A stretch of DNA of 64,000 nt from assembly GCA_040954595.2 (NCBI GenBank), contig CM082594.2, positions 7,316,001 to 7,380,000 on the forward strand, in the 5' to 3' direction. Below, one piece after another: positions 50,886-63,681 of the stretch. The DNA comes from Balanoglossus misakiensis. Its lineage: Eukaryota > Hemichordata. A program made the position numbers and the translations under genes. The notes below the pieces were generated by a model that searched no databases, had not been told where the DNA came from, and worked only from the letters and a program-made list of their open reading frames with translations. The first letter of the stretch is position 1, and the number at the start of each line of letters is the position of its first letter.

Positions 50886-52422
50886 CTGCACAGAAAAAAA
50901 AAACAGACATAAAAAATACATCAATGTGAGTCAGTCACTTCTTACACCTCTATGAATCACGCAACAGAAAAAAAAAGTTGTTAACAATGGAATAGGCCTC
51001 CTCTCATTGACCGATAAGGACGTCCATCCTGTAATAAGTTTGTCGGCAACGAACAGAGCAGCGACGCTAGGTGGAAAAGGGTGTGCGAATCATTTCTGTC
51101 CCAGTAAAACAAAATCAAGTGGCTTGTACTGGAACAATAGGTACGTGCCCTGTTAACCCTTCCCCTTGTTCGTAATCTTACGTTTTTACAATGACAGGAT
51201 GGCCTTCGATTGAAATATGGCCCATTGGCACTTCCGAGCTTTCTAGTCGCCATTAATTATAACAACAATCTGACAGCAGCAAACAACCCTCGCAAATCTT
51301 GCTGTCCCAAATAGATGCCATGTTTTACCACATCCTCTCCATTCTGTGTGCAATTCGTCACTTCTAGGGAGGCCAATGGGTCTATTTCCACATCAAGATA
51401 AAATCACATGTTTGAGTTGTAACAATAACATTGTTGATGGCATGAATCATGTACTCTGTGTGTTTTTCTTATGTCTGTTGTAAGAATAATTCAGTGTAAA
51501 AATTTCAGAGCTTTGGCGGACTTAAAAATTATAGAAAATTTGGGCTGAATATTGCAAATTGAGTGATTTCCCACAATTTCAGGAAGGTGCACAATAGGAC
51601 AAACTTGCCATTTTAGGACTAAATTTTACAAAGAAAAACCACGGAAATCAATCTTTTTTCAGTATAACTTGGACAACAAATACCCAAATAAAGAATAAAT
51701 AACAACAAATTATCACAAATATGATATGACTTAGACATATACGCTTTTAAAAATATCAATTTTATCGTTTGCCACTAAAAAATGGCCAAATTTGGCCAAA
51801 AAAATCATTTTTTTTATTTTTGAGTGAAAGTCAATGAAACTTTCAGATATATTAGTCCAATACACAAAATAATGATTGACGCTGAAAAAATTAATTTTCT
51901 GGCAAAAATATGCAAATTATATGATAATCCTATGCAAATTAGATGTTTTGCCGGTAAGCAAATTTACAGATTTCCAGGGGTCTAATAAGCAAAAATAGGG
52001 CAGTTCATGCTATTTTGACATATCCTGCTGAAAGGGCATCAAAACATGTTGCATATCTATTATTTGCATCATTCAACAACTTAAGAAATGTTGATAACAA
52101 TCAGCTGGAAATCTTAGCTTTTTATACTCTGGACTCACCCACTAGGTCAAAGGTCATACATGCTTTTCAATGAGCCCTGCTAGGTTTGTTGTCAAATTCG
52201 AAGCACCAAAGCCACATTTTCCTCTTTTTTTGCCTATTTTCACATATTTAAACATTCACAGTTATCATTTTATGATAATTATTGCAAATTTTCCACTCAA
52301 TTGAGAAAAATTAGGCATTTCAACATGACTGAAGGAGTTAAAACAGGTTATCGTGACAGGATATATTGAGAGGTACAGCCAAAAAGTTTCTACACTATAC
52401 ACCTTACCAGCTTCAGGATAGA
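50886..52422. other. Intron or intergenic DNA upstream of the SMAD linker exon
   Basis: No exon recognised; the upstream SMAD linker and MH1 exons are not here. It contains one perfect DR1 site. Confidence 0.55.
52144..52156 (+). promoter_or_regulatory. Perfect DR1 nuclear-receptor site
   Basis: AGGTCA A AGGTCA, identical to the site at 40,870-40,882, also in the SMAD region. Binding is inferred. Confidence 0.4.
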
Positions 52423-52903
52423 TTAACCCTTTCAGGCCTGAATTTCGCTTGGACTTCTGTAAGATTGGTAAATTTTAGCTATGCTCTCAGAAAGTCATGC
52501 AAAGGATTTAACATTGTATGAAGGTTTATCCCTGTGTCAGACTATTTCTTGTAGATTGAATGACAGACATAACAGGTACAGGCAGACCAACAAAAATGGG
52601 GTCTATTTATGCCTTGGTGTCTGTCAGTTCATTTGCCCGTGGCTGAAATCTCTGCAATGAACTTACATGTCTGTAACAGGTAGAGCTGACCAAGCCAGGA
52701 TACCAAGACAATGCCAGAGGTTTGCAGAGATTTCCGCCAGGGGCCCTATTTGTTTGTGTCTAAATCCATATGCAGTGCCAGTGAAATTGAGTCTGACATA
52801 GAGATAAGCCTAAATGTAATGTTGAAGTTCTTCTTTGGCCTTCTGGGATCATAGCTAAATAGTATCAATATATGTGATAGGTTGTCAGGCTTGAAAGGGT
52901 TAA
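52423..52903. mobile_element. 481-bp TTAA MITE next to the transposase-like gene
   Basis: Left end TTAACCCTTTCAGGCCTGA and right end TCAGGCTTGAAAGGGTTAA are inverted complements with one mismatch, bounded by TTAA, typical of piggyBac-like elements. Inner segments also pair imperfectly (AGCTATGCTCTCAGAAAG near 52,480 with its complement near 52,840), so it is largely foldback. It ends 64 bases from the stop codon of the gene at 52,968 and may lie in that gene's 3' UTR. No coding capacity. Confidence 0.85.
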
Positions 52904-52967
52904 ACAAAAGTCAAAACAGTTTTTCTGTTGGCGTTGCCTTTACATGTTTGTTTGCACATTTGGGACT

Positions 52968-55900
52968 TTATTTGATCAGCTTTGAAAGAGGTAAGTTATC
53001 TGATAATGGCTGGTCATCATCATCATCATCATCATCAGTGTCACGGCGACATATTTTGGAAAGAGGTAAGTTGTCTTCAGACTCCTCATCAGAAGTGTAT
53101 GACTTTGGTCTGATGATTTCAGCTAGAGGTAAGTTGTCGTCGTCATCATCTGATGAACTGTCCATGTTCACAACAGTTACCACAGAGGGATTTTTTTCCT
53201 TAAATTTGGGCATTACATTTGTATTTGTTTTCACAAGTTGTAACAATAGCTTCCTTTTCTGTTCAACTGTTAATTTTGATCTTCCTTTCAGTCTTTCAGA
53301 GTTATTAATGTTTACATCTTCTGCAAGTAAATTCCAAAGCTGTAGTTGTCTGTTACACTGTGCACCACTTAATTTCCGGATTTTCTGTTGGTCTCTGATC
53401 AGTGTGTCTTCAGCTAGCTCTTTTCTCATTTCTGCCTGTTTCATTTCCTTCTTTTGCATAACTGCTTGGCGTTTCCTGATTTTTTCTTCTCGTTCCTTCT
53501 TCTTAATCTCCTCTAGAGCAAGAAGCTGCCTATCCTTTGTTCCTACCATTTTGTGCTGTCTCTTTGCTTCTTTCTGTGCTGTATGGACAAGTTTTTCTTT
53601 CAGTTCTTGGTCTTGTCTCATTGCCCAATCAGTCGCCTTGTCACGCTTTGCACGAACCACTGACGACAATGACATTGGGTTACTAGACGGGGCTGATTTA
53701 CTCATCTGATCAAGAAGACCAAAGTCACTTTCACAAGGATCATTTGTTGCCCCTGGCAGTAGACTGGCAGCTTGAATCTGCTGTTGAGTTGGCACTGCAA
53801 ATTCACCCCCTGGTAGATGCTCTCTAGCATGTTGAGCCAATTTCTCCGCTCCAGCAGCACAACACACTTTCAAGATTTCCTTTACCTTATTATCTGTGTC
53901 ATCTGGACGTCGAACTTCTAACATATACATTTTGTGACTCTCATTTCTCACTGCATCTGTCCAAAGTTTCTCACTTCCTTCAAAGAGACTTTCTGGATCT
54001 TCACTCCATTCTTTCAGTTTCTTCACACTTGCGTCATAGATTTCATTCATTTCAAGTATGTGTTTTACTGACTTTGTTTTTACCATTAAAGGCAAACAGA
54101 CTTCATAGTAGAGTATTGCATAAGCTCTTTCCTCTGCCATGATACGAAGATCATTGTAACCATCATACACACTGGCTTCCAGCTTATTCCAGTGACCTTT
54201 TGAATCACGCTGATCCACAAGAAAAATCTGGATAAACTGCCTACCTACATATGTTGGGAGGCTGTTATGAAAGTAGATGAGGTAGCGAGACCCAACAATA
54301 GGAGTGAAAAGCTGTGAGGCCGATTTCTTGAGTGTGTCCTGTGACAAACAGAATGCCTTAAAGTCTTTGCCTTTTGCATATTCCTTTTTACTCTGTTCAC
54401 ACAACAATTTGTCCGCTTCATAAATGTGCTTCTTTGCACCTTGCATTCTCCTGAAAGTGCTATCATGATCATCAGCATACAGGTATTTAACAGCAGCTTT
54501 ATTCATGGCTTCAGTCATGTTTGTCAATTTGTGTGCACCACATGTGAATGCATGAATTCTTATTTTTTCATCTCTTTCTGTTTCAGTCATTTCATTCCAT
54601 GTTGGTAGTAGGCGTTCTAATTCTTCTGTCTTCATTTCACATAGCAGTTTTGTTAACTTTCCTTCCGTTGCAGCTCTATCTGACATTCTTGCTTTGAAAT
54701 TGATTACATTATATGTTTCTTCCACATCTTGCAAATTCATGTCTGTGCCTAGTCTCTGAAGTTCTGAAAGTAACTTTCGAAGGTCATCTAGAGTATCTTT
54801 AGCTTTGCCTCCAGCGATGGGTGTGAGACCTAGAGTGAATACAGTTCGGGAGCCAGTGTCACATTCATCATGGCTTGGAGACAAGACCAATTTATGAGTT
54901 AGCCATTCAAGCTGGCCTTTTGTAGTTTTATCTGTCATATAGGCAACATCTTTGTTTTCTCTTTTTGACCATTCCACTAATCCCCTCAATGTGGCAAGCT
55001 GTCCTGCTTCACACTTTAATCTCTGTGCTGTGGATCTTTTCGGCAATTTGACATCTTTCAAATCCATTGGAGAGAGGTGTCCTAGTACTGTTCGTATTAC
55101 AGATTCAATCTGGTTTGAACTGACTCCTAATGTCAGGAGGTGATAATACACTAGTCGTATTTCAGTTTTGTATAGGCCACCCTTTTCTTTGGTTTCCAGA
55201 GATGTCAAGTTGTGAATTGTTTCCTGCAGCTCCTTCTCTTTCTCAGTCTTCTCTTTCAACTGCTCTTTCAACTCACTAACAATACCATCCAGGAAAATGG
55301 CAGCTGCCTCTCTATCAATTTCTATATTTTCTTCTGCTTCTTTGATTCGTTGTTTCAGAGTTGTCATTTCTTTGTCCTTTTGTGTGAGCTGTGTTTTTAA
55401 CTTTTTCTGTTCTTTTTCAACTTCCCTGAGTTGCCTTTCCATTCTCTTTGTCTTTTTACATTCTGTAACGTGATCCATGGACTCATCAATCAGAGACATT
55501 GCTGCATCCTTCCACTGAGTGGCTTTTTCTTTGTTGGCGTCTCTTTCCTTGGATAGTGTCTGTATTTGTGTTTGCATACTTTTCATTTTTACAGCGTCAT
55601 GTGCAGCCTTCTTTTTTTCTTCCTCCAAATTTTCCACTCTCTCTAACATATCATCTCTTTCTTGCATAATATCTCTCACTTTCACACCAATTACAGCATG
55701 GTATCTTTTGTTCTCAGCTGTCACTACTTTAAGTTTCTTCTGAGCTCTGTCTACTTTCATTTCTGCTTTTCTTTTGTCATCTTTAAGTTGGGCTTTACTT
55801 GGTGATTTGGAATATTTAGTTCCACTTCTTAGGGACAGATGGCAGGTATTGTTGACATCAAGGTAAGTATTGGGTTGGGTTACTTGATCATATGGTGGAG

Positions 55901-57645
55901 GTAAAGCATTAGACGTCTTATCGATTTGCATCACATCATTATAACTTGGCGGATTTGGACCAGCGAGTAAGAATGATGGGGTATTTGAGTCAGGTAAGAA
56001 TGATGGGGGCTTTGGGTCAGGAATGAGAAAACTTTGGCCCCATGTAAACTCTTCAATCAGGTAAGAAATAATGTTCCCATGTAGAGTTGCAGAATTTTTC
56101 TGATTTCTGCTTTTCTGAAATTTTCTTACAAGTTGTTCATACTTTTTATTTGTCTTTGTACACTTTGCACGGAGCTGTGTCTCTGTTCTATTTGTTGTGT
56201 TGACCGCAGCAAACCGCTGTAGCCAGGTAAGGAGGAGACTCAAGGGATTGCAGCGAAACAGTGATCCAAACTTTTTACTGGTGAAGTAAAGTTCCAGAAT
56301 TTCTTTATGTGTCAATGCCAAATGAGCACAACTAGTACACTCCTCCAGCAGACTGGATCTAAAATGAAAAAATTAAATAAAATTAGTTCAACTGAACGGT
56401 TTACAAGTAATGGGACAGCAACTCCAACATTTGATAAATTCACCTCCACAGTACAGTAGCAATGCATGTTACACAAAAATGACAATAAGCATTTCAACAT
56501 GATAGAGAAAAATACCATGTAATTATGATTTGAATATCAAATTTGTCAGCTACTGTTGCTATAAAAAGATCTATGTAAATATATATAACCACCTCAATTA
56601 TGCCATAACTATATGTGTTACATTCAACATGCATTTTGTTGCACTTCAAAAATAAAAACAAAATACTTTGGGTGCAGTGAAATTTTACGCTGCTTAAAAT
56701 TGTGTAACTTAATTCTCGTTTGATATTGATCTTACGTGTGTATTTCAACAAAATATGGGAGTGAATATTAGTGAACACATACACACACAAACCCTGTCAT
56801 AATATAAACACCAGCCCAGTGTCTTAAATTTTTGTTTCTGAAAAATACCAGGTATTTTCTTATGTCGTAACAGAAAGAAAGAAAATGAACAAGTAAGCTT
56901 TTCAATGTGTTCACCAATCTTCAGAAATGTGTGTACATTCTAAGACAAAAACATGTTCTCAATAAATTTACAAGCAACAGCTACTAAAATAATTTACAGC
57001 TACTGAATTAATTTACTTTTAATAAGCTAGGGCAGAATGAGAAACCACACAAAAGCAATAAAAGAATCCACCACCAGTATTACAAAATCAAAATTAAAAA
57101 AACAACTTACAATAACAAAATAAACCAATGCCATTGAAACGTGAACTGGTGCTTTCATCTGGAAACAAGTCTTTCATCATCACAACGATTAAACTGAACT
57201 GAAATAAAATTACATCAATAAATAATAAATTCAACAGAATATGAAACGATAGTCCTTGTTATAACGGTGGATTCACAATCAAACGAAAACAAAAATACAA
57301 ACGGAAAGCAAGAAACTATAATAACTTAATATCACGATAATATCGAATCGAAAACCCGGAAGTGATTGTGCGATTTTGTATGTGACACTGTAATATCGAG
57401 AAAACAAAAAAAACAGGCAAATCTGAATCAAAATGAAACAAAATTGATTATAAAACTTTACAAATGAAACCATAACTAAAGCAGTCGACATATACGAAAC
57501 GAAAACATCACCTAAACAACACTTACGTGTAAGGATCGAAGCCACGCTGTACAAGGGACATGCTTGGCGTCCGTCGCCATGTAACTGTAGGTACCGCTGA
57601 GTCGGCTACCCGGTCGGCTAACTCTAGATTGATCCGCGCAAACAT
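52968..57645 (-). CDS. Two-exon gene for a DDE (hAT/KDZ-like) transposase-derived protein
   Basis: Exon 1 is 57,527-57,645 (first ATG, donor GTAAGT), exon 2 is 52,968-56,358 (acceptor TTTTCATTTTAG); they join in phase 2 for 1,169 residues. I see two PPxY motifs (PPSY about 176, PPPY about 193), a long charged coiled coil (about 227-427), then a possible RNase H-like core: D516 in YMTDKTTKG, D600 in MSDRAATEGK, a C-x2-H motif (CGAHKLTN, 646-649) and E916 in DPCESDFGLL. D, D, CxxH, E in that order with a long insert is the layout of hAT and KDZ transposases. A second basic coiled coil (about 952-1,022) precedes an acidic tail with repeated (N/Q)(L)PLS motifs. No terminal inverted repeats were found around it. 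The spliced 5' exon and CCAAT box suggest a host-type gene. Family assignment is inference. Confidence 0.75.
53014..53036. repeat. ATC trinucleotide repeat in coding sequence
   Basis: About eight ATC/GAT units on the minus strand encode an aspartate run in the acidic tail of the transposase-like protein; it is likely length-variable between individuals. Confidence 0.85.
56359..57526. other. Intron of the transposase-like gene
   Basis: AT-rich 1.17-kb intron with normal borders (GTAAGT donor at 57,521-57,526, TAG acceptor at 56,359-56,361). No other feature seen. Confidence 0.7.
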
Positions 57646-57900
57646 TTTCGATCGGATCTCTCTGAAATTGTGACTGAATAGACACTGAATGTCACAGAAT
57701 CCAAATATTGGGGTTCCGTTTTTCAAATTTGGACGATAATTGATGCAGGATATCGTGGAAATAAACGATATTTACCGATGTCACTGAGCTTTCTGTCCGG
57801 GCGTTGCAGCTGAAGGAACCCTCATGTAGTAAAACTCTAAGCCTAGGCCTTTAAAGAGCTGTCATCTGATTGGCCAAAATCCATGTAGTATTTACGCGGA
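57646..57900 (-). promoter_or_regulatory. Likely promoter region of the transposase-like gene
   Basis: Upstream of the first ATG on the minus strand, a CCAAT box (GCCAATC) lies at 57,868-57,874, about 220 bases from the start codon. No TATA box was recognised. The region is more CG-rich than the intron. Confidence 0.4.
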
Positions 57901-60900
57901 AAGGGGGTTAAATATCCAATCGAAAAAGTCGTTTGAAAAACACCTACTACCGATCGCCACTAGAGGGCGCCCTTTCGCATCATTCAAACCAGGTCACGTA
58001 CACAAACACACAGAGTACAGAAGTTCTTGCCGATTTTAGACCTTTTAAGCAGAGAGTTGGACGATCAGTGATAATTCAAAACAACTTTTTATTGGAAGAA
58101 AATAACTTTATTTAGGAAAGAGAGTGACAATGACAGAAAGCTACAATTTTTTTTCTATTTATAAGGGTTTCAAAATAGCCTGAACAGGCTTATCAGCATG
58201 GGCCTCCCTATCACTTCCCCTTTAGAGAGGTGGACACGACAAACCCAACTGCGCAATCGCATTATCTAAAACAGACACGAGTTCTTCCATCTACTCGAAT
58301 TTCCACAAATGCGCATAATTCGGTTTCACTACATTTTTTTGTCTCTCAAAACAACATTTTACCATCGTAAATCCCCGCGGTACAGTCGTACCCTTATTGA
58401 TATTCCCCCAAATCAACAATCAAATCAACATGCAAATTCGATAATGCTAATACACACGACTTTTAAAGGTCACTCAGTGTAAAATCAGCAGAAATAATGA
58501 CCAGATTAACTCAATTTTAACTCAGTTTCAAGGGGGAAAGAACTTGATTTCAATTTCAACGATTAAAGTAAAAAATAACCATCACCCATTTCCACCTTCA
58601 CAATTATAGGCTAAGGCTAAGCTCTTTACAGGTTTTTTTAATGACAGTGAAACCTGTCCAAAGTAACCCTTGTTGCATTTACTGAAGAACAGTTTTATTT
58701 TTGTATATGCTGAAACCCTTCAACCAACAAATCACACAACACTAATTCACTACTGACCCCCAAGTTCATGTTCAAACCCCATGAATTCATAACTTCGGTT
58801 AATATCAGATCGCTGTAATTTACAACCACACCGACACTGACACTATCTTCTTCTAATAATGAAGTGTACCTTCCGTGGGAGGCCAGGCGACCAAGAGCTG
58901 ATGTGCGATACCGGAGATGTACTTTGCCAGGATGCAATAACCTCCTGCTGTATTTTAATCTATCACCGAGGTCAGCGATCACCGGATGCCTGGTACTCAA
59001 AGTAACATTTTAGTCGAGTCTAACTCTTCGCCCCAATATTTTGTGAAATGGTGAATTCTTTTTTTTATAAAGGTGGTACTGACCAGAATATGGTATTACG
59101 AGATAGGTCTTGTCAACTTGTGATCTGTTACATTTTATACACTCATACGAAATTATAGAATCGTAAACTCAGCTGCCATGTTCGAAACCATATACGGCTG
59201 CACGGGTTCTGGCAAATAAATCCGTAAAGAAGACAGTTACACTTTCATTGCACCATCACAACTAGGAAACGAGATTACAGAACCTCACAGACTTGAACTC
59301 ACAAAGTACAACATCTCGGGGCATGACAACATCAGAGACTTCATCAAAATGAACAATCCTATGGTACATTACCTGTCTTTTGATATGCCCTGCCACGGAA
59401 AAGCGATCTCGCTAAACGTATAAAAATCAATCATGCGCGGTTTAGGTGACGTACGAGACAGAAAATAGGTGCGGATTTACAGGATACGTATGTATGTCAC
59501 ATTTACCTGATATAGTTTATAAATATTCATTGTTTCCAAACTTTCCAGTTATCAAACGAAAAGAGCGTAATCAAACAATATAGTCAATCAAAGTAACGAA
59601 TCTAAAATAGGAATGGGCGACTTTTGATTGGTGGAAAAACGTTCCATTTTACCAAAACTTGTTTGTTTCAGGTCGGATTTTATAGAACGCCAACGCTGCT
59701 CGAAGGTGAGTCGTTATTGATATCATTATTGCCACGTGATATTTTCATACTTTTGGAAATGCTTTTAACTATCGATCTCAAGTATGGCTATTCTGAGAAA
59801 AAAAACTATAAGAGCTAAGTGACATTGATTTTTTTTTTCTGTTCAAAGACGGGGCAAGGTTTTCAAAACAGCTCCCAGCTTTCATATCCCGTTTTACAAA
59901 TGGCTGAATACAGAACTTGCTTACCGTCTGTTTCCCCCCAACTGTCAAAGTCATGACAGATCAGATCTAGTAAGAACGGCATACAAGGTTTAATACCACA
60001 CACCACGTATCCCGTTTATTTAAATTTTTAATCACTATTTAGATTGACAAACATGACTATCGTTGCCTTACACTATCACGCGAGGTAGACAGGTAATAAC
60101 AGTTTTTAAGGTGCAAGAAAAACGACAGTTTAGGGGCGAAAGCCACCGGGTTAATCACAAATCACTAATGCTTTGTTAAATATATGAGTTTTATGGAGAG
60201 ACTAATAAAGATAGAAGATTGCGCAGGGCAGTCCGTGTCCCATAAAAGTGTAAGTCACGCCATTAGCCGGTACATTAATATGCCTGTGTCTAGTGGCTGT
60301 GGTTAATAAGGCAAACTGAAGAATCTTTGACATTTTACAAGATGCAATATTTGGTTAGGAATACGGTGCTGTCAATCAGTGGAGTCATTTCACTTGTACT
60401 AAGGGAGGTTTTACAAGGATGACTCTCACTGTTAACTTTACGATCAGATAAAAAGATCCCGGGGAAATCACTGTTTTTCAGGATTATTTTGACGCTGTTT
60501 CACCTCCACCCACATTGTTTTGAAATTTATGTTGCAGCATCTCTTTCACCATCTATCAAAAATTGCAGTCTTCATGGTTTTAAGAAAAAAAAATTTTTGT
60601 TCTTACAAGACCACACATGCATAAATGGTATGATTAGGTATATGTTAGAAAACCACTCAACACACACAACACATGTACACACACCCCTAAAAACACACGC
60701 AAATGACCTTCATCCATATTTATACATTTTCACCAATACGCACACACGTGTGTACATGTACATACGAACCTGCACACACACATATGTACACACACATACA
60801 AACACAACCAAACATACACATGCACGCACACACACCAAAACATCGCACAGGGCTGTGAACGAAGACACAGGCATCAGTGTACTGTACGTAGTCTGTACAA

Positions 60901-61047
60901 AAATAAACAATACAATGTACTTGTCACCACAACCCTTTCGCATTCTGAAAGTACATGTCACTGACAATAAAGAAAGACAGCCGCCCTCCCCATCCCTTTG
61001 TTGGAAGGATTAACAGAGCAATAAAAGAGAATTAAACGGGTATTTAC
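57901..61047. other. Intergenic or intronic DNA, no gene recognised
   Basis: One open frame on the minus strand (58,695-59,000) lacks recognisable similarity. On the plus strand a donor-like GTGAGT near 59,705 follows a short open stretch, without other support. A CA-rich microsatellite lies at 60,655-60,840. Confidence 0.5.
60655..60840. repeat. Imperfect CA-rich microsatellite
   Basis: Dense ACAC words interrupted by ACATGTACA and similar words over about 185 bases; low-complexity DNA. Confidence 0.85.
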
Positions 61048-61129
61048 CAGAACCAAGGCAACCAATGGAAGGCATATTTCTGCGAGCAATGCAACGGATA
61101 GTCCACCCAACCAACAAGCTTACCACCAT
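61048..61129 (-). CDS. Possible alternative first SMAD exon with TATA promoter (weak)
   Basis: From an ATG at 61,129 an open frame of 27 codons (MVVSLLVGWTIRCIARRN then MPSIGCLGS) ends at a GTAAAT donor in phase 1, the phase required by the SMAD linker exon at 50,885. A TATATA sequence on the minus strand at 61,251-61,257 and a CRE-like TGACGTTA at 61,207-61,214 lie just upstream, next to a CG-rich stretch (61,290-61,470). Joined, this would give a SMAD without MH1. No transcript support. Confidence 0.25.
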
Positions 61130-61199
61130 GAACTAGAGGTCAGAGAGAATCAAACAGGACAGGACACACACACTGTGATTACAACGCTTCCTGGGTCAA

Positions 61200-61470
61200 G
61201 CTCGGCTAACGTCACTTTGCGGAAAAACTGCCCTCATGCTGCGCCCGACCTATATATCTTCATGATCTTTACAAATCTACATCTGAACTTTGACCCATCT
61301 CCCTCGGGGGGTCGCCCACAATTACGGGCTCAAACCTCGCTGTCCTAATGTTTGCGAAAGAGGAGAAGCGCGTCTCCTGTTAATCAACCCGACCCGATCG
61401 CGCGGAAAGTCTCGGAAATCTGGGGACGCGAGCAACTCGGAGATTGATCTCAGATACAGAAAAGCGATTT
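61200..61470 (-). promoter_or_regulatory. Candidate TATA and CG-rich promoter
   Basis: A minus-strand TATATA (61,251-61,257) is preceded by CG-rich DNA (GATCGCGCGGAAAG and neighbours, 61,290-61,440), which contrasts with the AT-rich flanks. It would drive transcription towards the SMAD linker exons. Confidence 0.3.
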
Positions 61471-63681
61471 TCTAATCTCACGTTAACGCCGTTAATGAGG
61501 ACACTTTACGGCTTCCCGTACGTACACCTCATTTGCGAACACTGCAAGGAAAGATGCAGATGGTATATTAAAATCCTTTTAACTGCACTGACCTCTTTTT
61601 CCCCGCTGACATGGTTTGGAAGAAGGGAGGGGATCACGACAATGAGAACATGTATCAGATGTACAGCAACATCTGTTCCCCAAACTGCATAAACAACCCT
61701 GATGGAAGTGAACTTGAACTTTTAAATGTATTTTGGATATCAAGTTTAACCTCCTTAAGAGCCCACTGGCAAGCAGCAGCTGTATAGAATGCGCTTTGAC
61801 CGATCGTATCATTGAACTCTCATGCATACCCTTGCCTTCCGTGGTCTTACCGTTAATACCCTGTGTTCATTGTTTTGAAAGTCTGCAATTACAGTTCAGG
61901 TCAATCTGAGCATCATTTTTGATGAAAGTTCCAAATCCTGAAATGGCTTTTGAAACGTTCATGACTCGAGAATCTTTAAGCTAAAATCAATAATCAAATC
62001 AGCAATTTTCTTTTCAGCTCATTCGTTTCTGCTTTAAGCAGTATAAAATCCAATTTATTGTCCATCAACAAACGTTACTGCAGTCCATCCATTTCATTCA
62101 TCTTTTACGCAAAATTAAACCAAAAGAAGTTTCTCTAGCTGAATCTAAACAACACAGTTCAAACCTGCCGCAACTTGAAATACAATTTAAGAGGAATATT
62201 CACATGTGTTCTACGGTATATTTAAGATAAAAACCACTCTCTTTTATCACTGCTACATGAGAATTCTTGTGATGTTGGAAACTGAAATATGACAATTCTT
62301 GTGACATTGGGAACAGAAACAATGCAACCACACATGCTCTCATTTTCCACATCACTAATCTTCAAACAAGGCCACTGACACACATAACCCTGATGTATCA
62401 GGAATGAAAAAAAAAAGGCAAAGTATGGCGATGCAAATTAACAATGGCAAAGGCGTAGTAACACGGACCCCTTGGCCTCATTACAACCCTGACAGAATTT
62501 TATTCAATAATGAAACTAGGTCAACGGACGTCTTTCACACCACAACCATCTTGTTCTCAAAGCCAACAACACTTGGACCACGACAACCGTTCAAACAGCA
62601 CCACAGAATCCAAAAATAATTACTTTCTGGGATTTTTTATTTTATTTTTGACAATTGCGGCAGTTTATTTCCTGAAACGTAATTGGTTTTCCATTCATCA
62701 AAGAATCACTGCGCAATTTACCAGCAAAGTGAAGGGCATGCGTCAACTTACTCATTGTCAAAAGCGTTCAATAATGACCTTTAAATTACACTGTAATGAT
62801 TAATAAATATGCTAAACGGCTAAACATTGTGACCATATTTGCACAAAAACTAATCTCATGAACACGGCATAGGGCCAGTAAATAATACATTTCGACAAAT
62901 GAAAATGTTCACTTTTACACACTCTAGTTCATGGATAAAGTGCAATGGGTTTAGCCTTTATATTAAACCCTTTTAGCAATACGCGCTTCATCAGGGATAT
63001 GACATGAACACTGACCTATAGATGTAGCAAATATTAGGCTAATTTAAATTACAACTGTCGTTTGGACAGCGCCCTCATCCCTGATCTAACATGCCGTTAT
63101 CACATAATTTCTTCCTGAAACAATAAAATAGGAACCATCGCTCAATTTTGCCACTGACACCAAGCATCCTAGAACATCCCCTCACCCCCCCCCCCCCAAA
63201 AAAAACCCGAACAATAACAAAAATCAACGCCCGGCACAATCTAGATTTTCAAAAGGAAACGTTGGTGTATCGAATAACAAGAAGCCCGAAAGGAAGTGCG
63301 TCACTCCGTTTATTAACTGGCTTTCAAAACACAAACTTGACTTCGAGGTAAAGAGTCATAATAGAGTAGCTAGATTATCACGGGGTCTGTAAAAAAACTG
63401 AAACAGTCTCATTTGACTGATCCTATTACAATCAATTCCACCATAGGCGGCTTCTCGCAACCACAAGGCCTCATGGGAATGAACCAAAACTTGTTAAAAC
63501 GCTAAAAAAAACACTGTATTTGCAGCGAAACAGCGAACCACAAACCAAGCGAATAAGCCTGACAGATGAGGACAGTAACTATACACAGCAGTTTGCAAAG
63601 ACTTCACCCACGCCAATATCAAGTGATTAGAATTCGTAGACATGGCATTTATTCTCTGAAGGTGATGTTTTGTAAACTTAC
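61471..63681. other. Unannotated DNA, no gene recognised
   Basis: AT-rich with a C/A run near 63,186-63,207. No splice-bounded exon recognised; SMAD MH1 exons were looked for and not found. Confidence 0.5.

Noticed and set aside
52882-53709. 275-codon plus-strand frame opposite the transposase-like gene
   Set aside because: Ser/Phe-rich shadow of the coding strand with low-complexity repeats and no recognisable domain.
58695-59000. 101-codon minus-strand frame
   Set aside because: No recognisable domain, no splice or promoter context; length is within chance for this much DNA.
59624-59704. Plus-strand short exon ending at GTGAGT
   Set aside because: Only a donor-like site supports it; no partner exon, homology or promoter was recognised.
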